A stretch of 64,000 nt of DNA from Streptomyces sp. HNM0575 (lineage in GTDB: Bacteria > Actinomycetota > Actinomycetes > Streptomycetales > Streptomycetaceae): assembly GCF_012726265.1 (NCBI RefSeq), contig NZ_JAASAG010000001.1, positions 558,001 to 622,000 of the forward strand, read 5' to 3'. The notes under the pieces were generated by a model. It did no database searches. It had not been told where the DNA came from and saw nothing but the letters and a program-made list of their open reading frames with translations. Below, piece by piece: positions 48,852 through 56,713 of this stretch. The translations under genes were made by a program, and so were the position numbers. Within the stretch, counting starts at the first letter, position 1, and each line of letters starts with the position of its first letter.

Positions 48852-50480
48852 GTGACGAGTCCGGACGTCTGGGTCGGCATCGATCTGGGCACCACGGGCG
48901 CCCGCGCCCTCGCGGCCGACCGCGAGGGCCGGGTGCTCGGCCGCGGCGTGGTCCCGCTGACCAGCCACCGGGACGGCGTCCGGCACACCCAGTCGCCGCA
49001 CGAGTGGTGGACAGCCGCGGCGACCGCCTGCCGCCGGGCGCTCCGCGACGTCCCACCCGGCCGCGTCGGCGGTGTCGCCGTCGACGCCACCTCCGGGACG
49101 GTCCTGCTGACCGGCTCCGACGGGGAGGCGCTCACCCCGGCCCTGATGTACGACGACGGCCGCGCCGAGCAGGAGGCGGCCGAGGTGAACTCCTGCGGCG
49201 GCGAGGTCTGGGAGCGGCTCGGATACGGGAACATGCAGCGCTCCTGGGGCCTGCCGAAGCTGTGCCGGCTGCTGCGCGGCCTGCGGGAAGGGGAACGCCT
49301 GCGCGAAGGGGACGCGGCCCGCGCTTCCGGCGCTTCCGGCGCACGCCTGACGCACCAGAACGACTACGTGAACCGGCGCCTGACCGGCCACGCGACCGCC
49401 ACCGACAGCAGCCACGCGCTGAAGTCGGGCTACGACCTGACCGAGGACGACTGGCCCCGGCACGTGCTGGAGGCCCTCGCGATCCCGCACGAGGTGCTGC
49501 CGCCCGTGGTGGCGCCCGGCACCACCCTCGGCCGGGTCTGCGAGGCCGCGTCGGAACAGACCGGACTGCCGCCGGGTACGAGGGTGACGGCGGGCATGAC
49601 CGACGGCTGTGCGGCCCAACTGGCCGTCGGCGCAACGGAGATCGGGGACGTCAATTCGGTGCTCGGCACCACCCTCGTGGTCAAGGGCGTCAGCCCCCGG
49701 CTGCCCCGTGACCCCGCCGGTGCCGTCTACGCACACCGCTCGCCCACGGGCCTCTGGCTTCCGGGGGGCGCTTCCAGCGCGGGCGGACGGGCCCTGGAGG
49801 CGGCCTTCCCGTCCGAACGGTTCGCCGCTCTCGACGCGGCCGCGGAACGGCACGGGCCCGCCGGCACCGTCGCGTATCCGCTGCCCGGCACCGGCGAGCG
49901 CTTCCCCTTCGCCGCACCCGAGGCTCACGGACTGCTGCTGGAAGGCCCCGGCGGCCACGGCGACGAGACGGAGCACTACCGCGCCCTGCTGGAAGGCGTC
50001 GCCTTCGTGGAACGCCTGGCGCTGGACCGCCTCGACCTGCTCGGGGTGCCCACCGACGGCGTCCTCACCCTGGGCGGAGGCGGCAGCGGCAGCCGCGTAT
50101 GGAACGCCTTGCGCGCGGACGTACTGGGACGGCCCGCGCGCGTCACGGAACAGCACGGCTCGGCGTTCGGCATGGCGCTCCTCGCGGCGTCCACGGGCTG
50201 GGAGGAGGGTGCCGGGGACGGAGGGGCCCGAGGTGCCGGTGGCGGCGGTTCCGGTGGCGGAGATGGCGGGGACGGCGGTTCCGGTGGGGGCGGGCGCGCC
50301 GCCGCGGACATCGGTGCCGCGAGCCGTGCGATGGTGCGCGTACGGGAGACCTTCGAACCCCGCACACAGCACCGTGAGCCCCTGCTGCGCAACTACCGGC
50401 GGCTCGTACGGGAGCTGGAACGCCGCGGCTGGCTCCCCTCCGAACTGGCGGAGCACGCAGTGGCGAGGAGCCTGACGTGA
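48852..50480 (+). CDS. FGGY-family carbohydrate kinase (plus-strand operon)
   Basis: The 542-residue kinase has WVGIDLGTTGARALAADREG, VAVDATSGTVLLT, ALMYDDGRAEQEA, THQNDYVNRRLTG, SVLGTTLVVKG and LTLGGGGSGSRVWNALRADVLG, all FGGY landmarks. It probably phosphorylates a ketose made from the imported compound. It is unlike the minus-strand FGGY kinase, so the locus has two distinct kinases. A Gly-rich insert (residues ~452-478) breaks the C-terminal helix. GTG at 48852 follows GGAGGC. Its stop overlaps the next gene (GTGA). Confidence 0.88.
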   Translation: MTSPDVWVGIDLGTTGARALAADREGRVLGRGVVPLTSHRDGVRHTQSPHEWWTAAATACRRALRDVPPGRVGGVAVDATSGTVLLTGSDGEALTPALMYDDGRAEQEAAEVNSCGGEVWERLGYGNMQRSWGLPKLCRLLRGLREGERLREGDAARASGASGARLTHQNDYVNRRLTGHATATDSSHALKSGYDLTEDDWPRHVLEALAIPHEVLPPVVAPGTTLGRVCEAASEQTGLPPGTRVTAGMTDGCAAQLAVGATEIGDVNSVLGTTLVVKGVSPRLPRDPAGAVYAHRSPTGLWLPGGASSAGGRALEAAFPSERFAALDAAAERHGPAGTVAYPLPGTGERFPFAAPEAHGLLLEGPGGHGDETEHYRALLEGVAFVERLALDRLDLLGVPTDGVLTLGGGGSGSRVWNALRADVLGRPARVTEQHGSAFGMALLAASTGWEEGAGDGGARGAGGGGSGGGDGGDGGSGGGGRAAADIGAASRAMVRVRETFEPRTQHREPLLRNYRRLVRELERRGWLPSELAEHAVARSLT

Positions 50481-51085
50481 CGGAACTGGTGCTGGTACGG
50501 CACGGCGAGACCGTGTGGCACGCGGAGAACCGCTACGCGGGCAGCAGCGACGTGGAGTTGACCGAGCGCGGTGCCGCGCAGGGCCTGGAGCTCGCCGAAT
50601 GGGCGTCCCGGCAGGGCGAGTTGGCGGCGGTGCTGTCCTCACCGCTGCGCCGGTGCCGGGAGACGGCGGCGCCCGCCGCCGAGGCGGCGGGTCTCCCGCT
50701 GCGCTGCGAACCGCGCCTGCGGGAAGTGCACTTCGGGGACGGCGAGGGCATGACCACGGAGGAGATGCGGAAGGCCTTCGGCGACCGGCTCGCGGCGTTC
50801 CACCGCGACCCCGCCGGCTCGCCGCTGCCCGGCGGCGAGTCCCCGGCCGCGGCGGCCGAACGTGGCCTGGCCGCCCTCCACGACGCCGCTGCCGCCCACC
50901 CGGACGGCACGGTGCTGATCGTCTCGCACAACACCCTGATCCGGCTGATGCTCTGCACGGTCCTCGGCATCCCGCGGTCCGAGTACCGCCGTACTTTCCC
51001 GGAACTCGGCAACACCGCACCCACCACCCTGCGACTGCGCGAGGGCCGGTGGTCCCTGATCCGCTTCAACGCGCCGCTGTGCTGA
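50477..51085 (+). CDS. Histidine phosphatase (phosphoglycerate mutase-like)
   Basis: The 202-residue protein has the phospho-His motif LVRHGETVWHAENRYAG, LSSPLRRCRETAAP, LREVHFGDGEGM and VLIVSHNTLIRLML with the second catalytic His. Such enzymes are cofactor-dependent mutases or, more often, broad phosphatases. Coupling to the FGGY kinase by a four-base overlap suggests it acts on a sugar phosphate of this pathway. It is the last gene of the plus-strand arm. Confidence 0.88.
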   Translation: MTELVLVRHGETVWHAENRYAGSSDVELTERGAAQGLELAEWASRQGELAAVLSSPLRRCRETAAPAAEAAGLPLRCEPRLREVHFGDGEGMTTEEMRKAFGDRLAAFHRDPAGSPLPGGESPAAAAERGLAALHDAAAAHPDGTVLIVSHNTLIRLMLCTVLGIPRSEYRRTFPELGNTAPTTLRLREGRWSLIRFNAPLC

Positions 51086-51192
51086 CGGCGTACGCCGAGG
51101 ACGTGTGCCGGGGACGTGCGCCGAGGGCGTGCACTGCACCGAGGGTGTGCACCGGGGGACGCGCAGCGAGGCTGCGGTGCCAACTCCCGGTC

Positions 51193-51223
51193 TTGCCAGA
51201 GGCTTCGGCGTGCGTCGTAGGGT
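51193..51223 (+). promoter_or_regulatory. Possible promoter for the small paired genes
   Basis: TTGCCA (51193-51198) and TAGGGT (51218-51223) are 19 bases apart, 38 bases before the GTG of the next gene. Confidence 0.4.
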
Positions 51224-51261
51224 GAACGGGTCAGCACGCGGCGCGATTGTCGGGGAGATCT

Positions 51262-51687
51262 GTGGATCCGGAGATCACGGCACTGGCAAGTACCGCAGGG
51301 ACCACCGTCGTCACCCTGATGGCCACGGACGCGTGGGAACGCACCCGCGACGCCGTGACCTCTCTCTGGCGGCGCGTGCATCCCGGACGCAGCGACATGG
51401 TCGCCGGCGAACTCGAAGCCACCCGCGAGGAGTTGCTGGCGACGGAGCCGGACGGAGACGGTCCGGAGATCCGGCAGGACCTGGAGGCGGAGTGGAGAGG
51501 CCGCATCCGCCGCCTGCTGGCGGCCCGGCCAGACGCGGCCGAGGAACTGCGGGCGCTCCTCCGGGAGATCGCCCCGGGTGACGCCGCCGGCCCCGTGATT
51601 ACCCAACATGCCACCGCCTCGGGCAACGCCAGGGTCTATCAGGCCGGACGCGACCAGCGAATCGAAGAGCGGGGCGGTGCGGGATGA
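51262..51687 (+). CDS. Helical protein with C-terminal VYQ-type motif (141 aa), unknown function
   Basis: The protein begins VDPEITALASTAGTTVVTLM, a hydrophobic helix, followed by Trp/Arg-rich and charged helices (residues ~20-110), and ends with TASGNARVYQAGRDQRIEE (residues ~117-136). The helical part resembles small actinobacterial proteins often next to NTPase or TPR signalling genes. The tail resembles motifs proposed to assemble as amyloid signalling elements. GTG at 51262 follows GGGGAGA; a start five codons upstream is weaker. Its TGA overlaps the next ATG. No enzyme domain is seen. Confidence 0.75.
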   Translation: MDPEITALASTAGTTVVTLMATDAWERTRDAVTSLWRRVHPGRSDMVAGELEATREELLATEPDGDGPEIRQDLEAEWRGRIRRLLAARPDAAEELRALLREIAPGDAAGPVITQHATASGNARVYQAGRDQRIEERGGAG

Positions 51688-51854
51688 GCGGTGCCATGGA
51701 CGGCCGCGCGGACAGCCAGGGCCGCGTCTACCAGTCCTCCGGCGACCAGCACATCACCGAGCACCATCACCACCGCGAACCCGTCGCGTTCATCGAGGAG
51801 TTCGGAGGGGGCGGCCACGAGGCCGCTGCCGGCTCCCAGGACGGGAGCGACTGA
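51684..51854 (+). CDS. 56-residue protein with N-terminal VYQ-type motif
   Basis: ATG overlaps the preceding stop (ATGA). The product carries SQGRVYQSSGDQHITEHHHH at residues ~11-30, closely echoing GNARVYQAGRDQRI at the end of its partner, then EPVAFIEEFGGGG and a Gly/Ala/Asp tail. Third codon positions are mostly G or C. A tandem pair sharing one motif, C-terminal in the first and N-terminal in the second, fits a receptor-effector pair joined by motif stacking, but this second protein has no recognisable effector domain and may be a remnant. Confidence 0.6.
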   Translation: MSGAMDGRADSQGRVYQSSGDQHITEHHHHREPVAFIEEFGGGGHEAAAGSQDGSD

Positions 51855-52017
51855 CGCGTCACGAACCCGATGAAGGCCGGCCAGGAAGCCGCACCGAAGA
51901 CCAGGGCCCACCTGCCGGGCAGGCACTCCGCGTTACCGTCCGTCCACCAGGACGCGGGCGCTTCTCCAGGTCACGGCCGGAAGTGCCGAACGGTTGTGAC
52001 GCTACGCCAACGGGCAG

Positions 52018-52045
52018 CACTGTGTGAGGTGTTCGTCACACAGTG
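52018..52045. promoter_or_regulatory. Perfect 10-bp inverted repeat, putative operator
   Basis: CACTGTGTGA, eight bases, TCACACAGTG. It lies just before the ribosome site of the 90-residue gene. It is relatively AT-rich and followed by AGGAAGG rather than a terminator-like context, so a repressor site is more likely. Confidence 0.6.
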
Positions 52046-52063
52046 CACAGGAAGGTGCGGTCC

Positions 52064-52336
52064 ATGTACGGCATGCAAGGCCACGACCTCGGCCGGGACC
52101 CCGGCCCCGCTCCCGCCCCCGGCCCCGGAGCGGACGACGTGGAGGAATGCGTCAGCGAGCTCCGTGACGCGCTCGCGGCCCACGGCATCACGCTGCCCTC
52201 CGTCGGCATCGAGCTGCCCGCCTTCGCCGCCCGCCCGCGACTGCCCCTCGTGGCGCTGGGCAACTGCAACGTCGACACCGCGCGCAGGCTCGCCGCCGTA
52301 CTCCGTACGGCATGGCGCGGAGAGGCGCAGCCGTGA
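52064..52336 (+). CDS. Small conserved actinobacterial protein (90 aa)
   Basis: After a Pro/Gly-rich start, the core (VEECVSELRDALAAHGITLPSVGIELPAF, then PLVALGNCNVDTARRLAAVL) matches a small Streptomyces family of unknown function often found near helix-turn-helix regulators and DUF397 proteins. The single Cys in LGNCNV is characteristic. ATG at 52064 follows AGGAAGG at good spacing. The stop overlaps the following GTG, so both are co-translated. An inverted repeat lies immediately upstream. Confidence 0.7.
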   Translation: MYGMQGHDLGRDPGPAPAPGPGADDVEECVSELRDALAAHGITLPSVGIELPAFAARPRLPLVALGNCNVDTARRLAAVLRTAWRGEAQP

Positions 52337-52551
52337 CGGCCCGCGCCCGTCGGATCGACCGCGTCCCCGCCGAGCCCGTCTCGCGCGCACAGGACGGTGC
52401 CGTCAGCGTCCCGCTGCGGCTGCTGCACGACGGCGTCCACCACTCCGACCTGGACCTGCGCCTCCCACCCGCGGAGGCGGAGACCCTGCACGCCCAGCTG
52501 TCCCGCGTCCTCGTCGGCGACACCGCACCGAGACCCGCCGGTACCTGCTGA
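52333..52551 (+). CDS. Small hypothetical protein (72 aa) coupled to the 90-aa gene
   Basis: The GTG at 52333 overlaps the previous stop (GTGA). The product (VTARARRIDRVPAEPVSRAQ at the start, then VSVPLRLLHDGVHHSDLDLRLPPAEAE) is basic at the start and Leu/Pro-rich later, with no membrane segment. I recognise no family. The coupling and consistent codon bias support that it is real; it is followed by a hairpin at 52557-52581. Confidence 0.6.
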   Translation: MTARARRIDRVPAEPVSRAQDGAVSVPLRLLHDGVHHSDLDLRLPPAEAETLHAQLSRVLVGDTAPRPAGTC

Positions 52552-52556
52552 GAAGG

Positions 52557-52581
52557 CGGGCCGAAGGGCCTTTACGGCCCG
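52557..52581 (+). terminator. Terminator
   Basis: CGGGCCG and CGGCCCG form a perfect 7-bp stem with an inner GGGCC-containing loop, followed by AAAACG, six bases after the stop of the 72-residue gene. Confidence 0.65.
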
Positions 52582-52681
52582 AAAACGCCTCCTGAGCACG
52601 GTATTTGATGGACTACCATCTCCTCGAACACCTGGATGACCACGGGGGGTCATCAGGCGATCGACGGGGGAGGCGAGAGCC

Positions 52682-53068
52682 ATGTCCGGTGGTGCGTCGG
52701 GCGGTTACGAGGTCCAGCAGGGCGGCATGTCCGGGGAGGCCGGGAAGCTCGACCGCGCGGGCGACGACGTCGGTGGCATACGGAAATCCGTCGACGACCA
52801 GATGTGTTATCCGGCAGATGTGCTGGGCGGCTCCGATTCCGGCCCCGCCTACGACGAGTTCGCCGCCGCGTGGCAGGCCGAGGCGAAGACGCTGGAGGCG
52901 GCGCTCCACGAGCTCGCGGACAAGGTCCGTGTCTCCAAGCGCGGTTACCAGGGCGCCGACGACGACGCCGTGCGAGGTCTGCATTCCGCGAGCGCAGGCG
53001 GGGGAGAGGCGGTCGGCACCCGCCCGGCCGCCGGCACGCCTCCGCCGAGCCTCGCCGACTTCGACTGA
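52682..53068 (+). CDS. WXG100-like type VII secretion protein (128 aa)
   Basis: The protein has two helical segments around a central turn: GMSGEAGKLDRAGDDVGGIRKSV, then FAAAWQAEAKTLEAALHELADKV (each part of residues ~14-90). Its size and AAW-x-AE pattern fit the WXG100/ESAT-6 group, small partners of type VII-secreted effectors. GGGGAGGCGA precedes the ATG. It lies 97 bases before a large protein with a similar N-terminal helical layout, so it is probably its secretion partner. No secretion machinery genes (EccC and others) are in this window. Confidence 0.7.
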   Translation: MSGGASGGYEVQQGGMSGEAGKLDRAGDDVGGIRKSVDDQMCYPADVLGGSDSGPAYDEFAAAWQAEAKTLEAALHELADKVRVSKRGYQGADDDAVRGLHSASAGGGEAVGTRPAAGTPPPSLADFD

Positions 53069-53165
53069 CTCGGGAGCGGCCGCCGTACCGCTGTACTGCC
53101 GTACTGTCCCGCGCCGTACCGCAGCCCATTCCGACTTCCTAACCGACGACGACGGGGCCCAAGTC

Positions 53166-54761
53166 ATGTCCGACGCAGGCGAATCCACGACCGACCGCAG
53201 GGAAAAGAGCGCCGAGCACATAGGCTCGCTCGCCCGTGCGGACAGCAAGAACGAAGTCATCGAGGCCATCGACAAGCTCCTCGGCGTCTCCCCGCCCGTC
53301 GGCTCGCCGAGCACCATCGACGCTGTCGCCAAGCGTTACAAGGACCAGGCGGACGACGCCGCGGACGTCCAGGACCGCGTCGAGAAGGTCGCCAAGTCCG
53401 GCCTGCCGTCCGTATGGGTGGGCAGCACGGGTGCGAAGGCCTCCGAGGTGGTGTCGGCGGCCGGACGCTCGGCCGAACAGATGGCGGAGGCATTCCGCAA
53501 GGCGTCCAGGGCTCTCAACGACCTGTCAGACGCGCTCACTTCGGCCCGCTCGACGGACGACTACGGCAGGGAACAGCTCCGCAAGGCCCGCGGCATGCTC
53601 GGCGAGGAGGACGGGTTCTTCGACGACATGGTCGAGAAGGATGCCGAGGAGGCCGAACGGAAGCGGGCTCAGGACACGGCCGGCGCCGGAGCCAACTGCC
53701 TGCACAGCGCCGCGAAGCAGGCGGACGACGCCGCGAGGACGGCGGCGCGTGAGCTGAACAAGTACGCGTCGGAGGCCCGCGCGGGACAGATGAAGACCGA
53801 CGAGATATCCGCCGCCGACCGTCTCGTGCTGGCCGACATCGCAGTCCCCGGCGGCCCGCAGGAGCAGAACGAACTGCTCAGCGCCAACGACCTGGAACGC
53901 TCCGGCCGTTACATGGAGAAGATGAGCGACGCCGATCAGGCGAAGTGCGAACGGATGCTCGCCGATGCCAAGACCCCGCAGGAACGTGCCTACTTGGTGA
54001 AGGCCCTCGCCTCCGGCAACAGCCTCGGTGAGATCGGTGAGTTCCGCGACAAGATCCACGGCAAGGATCCGGCCTGGCTCCAGCAGCACCTCTCGCCGGT
54101 GACCACGGCCGCCGACAGCAAGAAGGACGAAGGGCTCAACCCGGACGGCTCGAACAGGAACACCGACTATCAGTGGTTCGGCGACGAGAAGTGGTCTCAG
54201 GACGGGAACACCTGCGTGCCGTCCTCGACCGTGACCGCACGGGCCATGGTCGATCCGGTCTACGCCCTGGAGTTGACCGGTGGGCCGTCCGGCCAGGAGA
54301 ACGATCCCGACGCGTTCCGTGAGCGGCTCGGCAATGAGCAGATGCGGCTGCACGAGGAGGGCGACGGCGACTACGAGCACTGGTGGTCCGATACCCCGTC
54401 CGGCATGGACAGCGACGGCCAGAACGAGATCGCCAACAAGGAGATCAGCCCGCACACCGGCAGCGGATACGACCACCAGGAGGTCCGCAGCGCTGACGCC
54501 CGCCGTGACGTGCTGCCGGACGTCGAGAAGGCCGTCGCTGACGGCAAACCGGTCCCGTTCGAGGTCGAGGGGTACGACAAGGACGGCCGCCACGGGCACC
54601 AGATGATGATCATCGGTCAGGAGGGCGACAAGCTCCAGATCTACAACCCGTGGGGGCAGACGACCTGGGTCAGCGAGGACGACTTCGTCAACGGCCACAT
54701 GGACAAGGCCTCCGACTCCCGAATGCCCGACGCGTACTCCGTCCACGTGCCGGCCGACTGA
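53166..54761 (+). CDS. Candidate type VII effector with C-terminal papain/calpain-like cysteine peptidase domain
   Basis: The 531-residue protein has no signal peptide. Residues ~15-210 are long charged helices of WXG/LXG type (LPSVWVGSTGAKASEVVSAAG; DAARTAARELNKYASEAR). Residues ~215-330 form a linker region. Residues ~335-531 look like a clan CA peptidase: WSQDGNTCVPSS with Cys350, GRHGHQMMIIG with His476/His478, and IYNPWGQTTWV with Asn494 (NPWG as in calpains). The genes around it (WXG100-like partner, chagasin-like lipoprotein) fit a secreted toxin and its protection. Codon use is less GC-biased than in neighbours. The domain call rests on motifs alone. Confidence 0.7.
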   Translation: MSDAGESTTDRREKSAEHIGSLARADSKNEVIEAIDKLLGVSPPVGSPSTIDAVAKRYKDQADDAADVQDRVEKVAKSGLPSVWVGSTGAKASEVVSAAGRSAEQMAEAFRKASRALNDLSDALTSARSTDDYGREQLRKARGMLGEEDGFFDDMVEKDAEEAERKRAQDTAGAGANCLHSAAKQADDAARTAARELNKYASEARAGQMKTDEISAADRLVLADIAVPGGPQEQNELLSANDLERSGRYMEKMSDADQAKCERMLADAKTPQERAYLVKALASGNSLGEIGEFRDKIHGKDPAWLQQHLSPVTTAADSKKDEGLNPDGSNRNTDYQWFGDEKWSQDGNTCVPSSTVTARAMVDPVYALELTGGPSGQENDPDAFRERLGNEQMRLHEEGDGDYEHWWSDTPSGMDSDGQNEIANKEISPHTGSGYDHQEVRSADARRDVLPDVEKAVADGKPVPFEVEGYDKDGRHGHQMMIIGQEGDKLQIYNPWGQTTWVSEDDFVNGHMDKASDSRMPDAYSVHVPAD

Positions 54762-54773
54762 GAAGTGAGTTCC

Positions 54774-55253
54774 ATGCGCAGCAACTTGACCCGGCTCGCC
54801 TCGCCCCTCCTGCTGATGACCGTGCTGACGGGCTGCGGGTTCACCGGCCCCGATACGTATGAGCTCGATCAGAAGAGCGTGGAAGTGGAGAAGGGCGAGG
54901 AGTTTGCGCTGTCGGTACCCGTCGACACCGCGATGGGAGAGTGGTGGTACGTCACGTCACCGAAGCCGGATGCCGCGGTCGTCGACGGGCTCGGAAAGGA
55001 TGAGAAGACGGACGACAGCGATGAAGACGACAAGGTCGGCGGCAGCAGTGGCACGGATCTCTTCAAGTTCAAGGCCGTCGGTCCGGGCACCACGAAGATC
55101 CGTCTCATCGAGTGCCCGCGCGGCGCATGCGCGGGTGGAGGCAGCGCAGGCGGGCCTGTCACCCCCTCGCCCGTTCCCAGCGGAAGCCCGTCACCCGACA
55201 AGAAGTACCGGGCGACGATCCACACCTACACCGTGACGGTGAAGCAGCCATGA
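54774..55253 (+). CDS. Lipoprotein with chagasin-like (inhibitor family I42) domain
   Basis: The 159-residue protein has a lipoprotein signal: LLLMTVLTGC with Cys21 as the lipid site. The rest is beta-rich and matches the layout of chagasin: SVEVEKGEEFALSV, then GEWWYVTS (loop 2 region, but without the canonical NPTTG), GGSSGTDLFKFKAVGPGTTKIRLIECPRG (loop 4 and 6 regions, partly shown), and a final IHTYTVTV strand. Chagasins inhibit papain-like cysteine peptidases. Placed directly after a putative cysteine peptidase gene, it is a plausible envelope-anchored immunity protein. A Gly/Pro/Ser insert precedes the last strand. Confidence 0.65.
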   Translation: MRSNLTRLASPLLLMTVLTGCGFTGPDTYELDQKSVEVEKGEEFALSVPVDTAMGEWWYVTSPKPDAAVVDGLGKDEKTDDSDEDDKVGGSSGTDLFKFKAVGPGTTKIRLIECPRGACAGGGSAGGPVTPSPVPSGSPSPDKKYRATIHTYTVTVKQP

Positions 55254-55657
55254 GTGCGCAGAAGCCGCAGACTCCGCCGCCGGGCCGTACCGACGACGAA
55301 CTCGCGCGGTCCGACCTACCGGCGATGCTGCGCTACGGCCTCTCCTTCCCCGGGCCGCACCGCACCGCGCTGTTCGGCGACGGCGCGGTGGGCGCCGCCG
55401 TCCTTCTCGACAGGGCCGGTGTACAGCCGCGGGCGGTCGCGTTTCTCGCCAAGGTCGTCCGCAGCGGCGGTGTCCGTTACGCGGCCGCGCTGCCCGAGCC
55501 CGTGCCGGGTGAGGAGGCGGCGGACATGGTGCGCTCGTGGCTGGAGTCCGCGGCGGACGTGGCGAGCGGTCTCGTCGGCGACGAGACCGCCGCGCGCTGG
55601 CTGGAGGCCGTCGCCGAGGTGCTCGCCCTGCGGCGATCGGTCCGCTCCGCGTCGTAG
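55250..55657 (+). CDS. Hypothetical protein (135 aa) in the effector operon
   Basis: ATG overlaps the lipoprotein stop (ATGA). The soluble protein (LRYGLSFPGPHRTALFGDGAVGAAVLL, AVAFLAKVVRSGGVRY, then an Ala/Glu-rich helix) has no signal or membrane segment and no domain I recognise. It could be a cytoplasmic second immunity or regulatory protein for the module. It ends 57 bases before recO, which has its own start signals. Confidence 0.65.
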   Translation: MSAQKPQTPPPGRTDDELARSDLPAMLRYGLSFPGPHRTALFGDGAVGAAVLLDRAGVQPRAVAFLAKVVRSGGVRYAAALPEPVPGEEAADMVRSWLESAADVASGLVGDETAARWLEAVAEVLALRRSVRSAS

Positions 55658-55714
55658 CCGGGCGGCGGCGACCGGACCCCGCAGGCGTCCGCGTGCGTAC
55701 GGGATACTGGCGGC

Positions 55715-56614
55715 ATGAGTCTGTTCCGCGACGACGGCATCGTGCTGCGTACCCAGAAGCTGGGCGAGGCGGACCGGATCATCACGCTGCTCACGCGTGG
55801 GCACGGGCGGGTGCGGGCGGTCGCGCGCGGGGTCCGGCGTACGAAGTCGAAGTTCGGGGCGCGGCTGGAGCCCTTCAGCCACGTCGACGTGCAGTTCTTC
55901 GCCCGCGGCAGTGAACTGATCGGCCGCGGGCTGCCGTTGTGCACTCAGACGGAGACCATCGCACCGTACGGGCAGGGCATCGTCGCCGACTACGCGCGCT
56001 ACACCGCGGGCACCGCGATGCTGGAGACTGCCGAGCGCTTCACCGATCACGAGGGCGAGCCCAACGTTCAGCAGTATCTGCTGCTGGTGGGCGGACTGCG
56101 CACGCTCTCCGCGGGGGACCATGCGCCGGGGCTGGTGCTGGACGCCTTCCTGCTGCGTTCGCTGGCGATGGGCGGCTACGCGCCCAGCTTCGACGACTGC
56201 GCCAAGTGCGGTCTGCACGGGCCCAATCGGTTCTTCTCCGTGGCCTCCGGCGGGGTGGTGTGCGGCGACTGCCGGGTGCCCGGCAGCGTCGTACCGTCGC
56301 CGGAGACGCTGCGGCTGCTCGGGGCGCTGCTCACCGGGGACTGGGCGACGGCCGACGCGAGCGAGGCCAGGCACGCCAGGGAGGGCACGGGGCTCGTCTC
56401 CGCGTATCTGCACTGGCACATGGAGCGTGGGCTGCGCTCGCTGCGTTACGTGGACCGCACCACGGGGCCCGCCGCGGAGCGGAGGCCCGGCCCGGACCAC
56501 CCCGGCCCGGACCACCCCGGCCCGGACTCGGACCACTCACAGCCGCCGGACCCGGACGCGGATCCGGGTCCCGAGTCGCAGCCGCCCGCCGAGCCGTGGG
56601 CCCGGCGGCCCTGA
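55715..56614 (+). CDS. recO: DNA repair protein RecO
   Basis: The 299-residue protein has an N-terminal OB fold (FRDDGIVLRTQKLGEADRIITLLT, partly), TKSKFGARLEPFSHVDV, and a zinc-finger region (CAKCGLHG ... VCGDC) near residues 163-188. RecO loads RecA with RecR on gapped DNA. The last ~35 residues are Pro/Asp-rich repeats (GPDHPGPDHPGPDSD). It is followed by uppS, as is typical. Confidence 0.95.
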   Translation: MSLFRDDGIVLRTQKLGEADRIITLLTRGHGRVRAVARGVRRTKSKFGARLEPFSHVDVQFFARGSELIGRGLPLCTQTETIAPYGQGIVADYARYTAGTAMLETAERFTDHEGEPNVQQYLLLVGGLRTLSAGDHAPGLVLDAFLLRSLAMGGYAPSFDDCAKCGLHGPNRFFSVASGGVVCGDCRVPGSVVPSPETLRLLGALLTGDWATADASEARHAREGTGLVSAYLHWHMERGLRSLRYVDRTTGPAAERRPGPDHPGPDHPGPDSDHSQPPDPDADPGPESQPPAEPWARRP

Positions 56615-56713
56615 CCGGCGGCGACGTACGGCGGCCCCGGGCCGTCGGCTACGCTCGCCCGTGTCCCCGCGCATCCCGCACCCGACCCGTCCCACCCTGG
56701 AGCTGAACGACCC

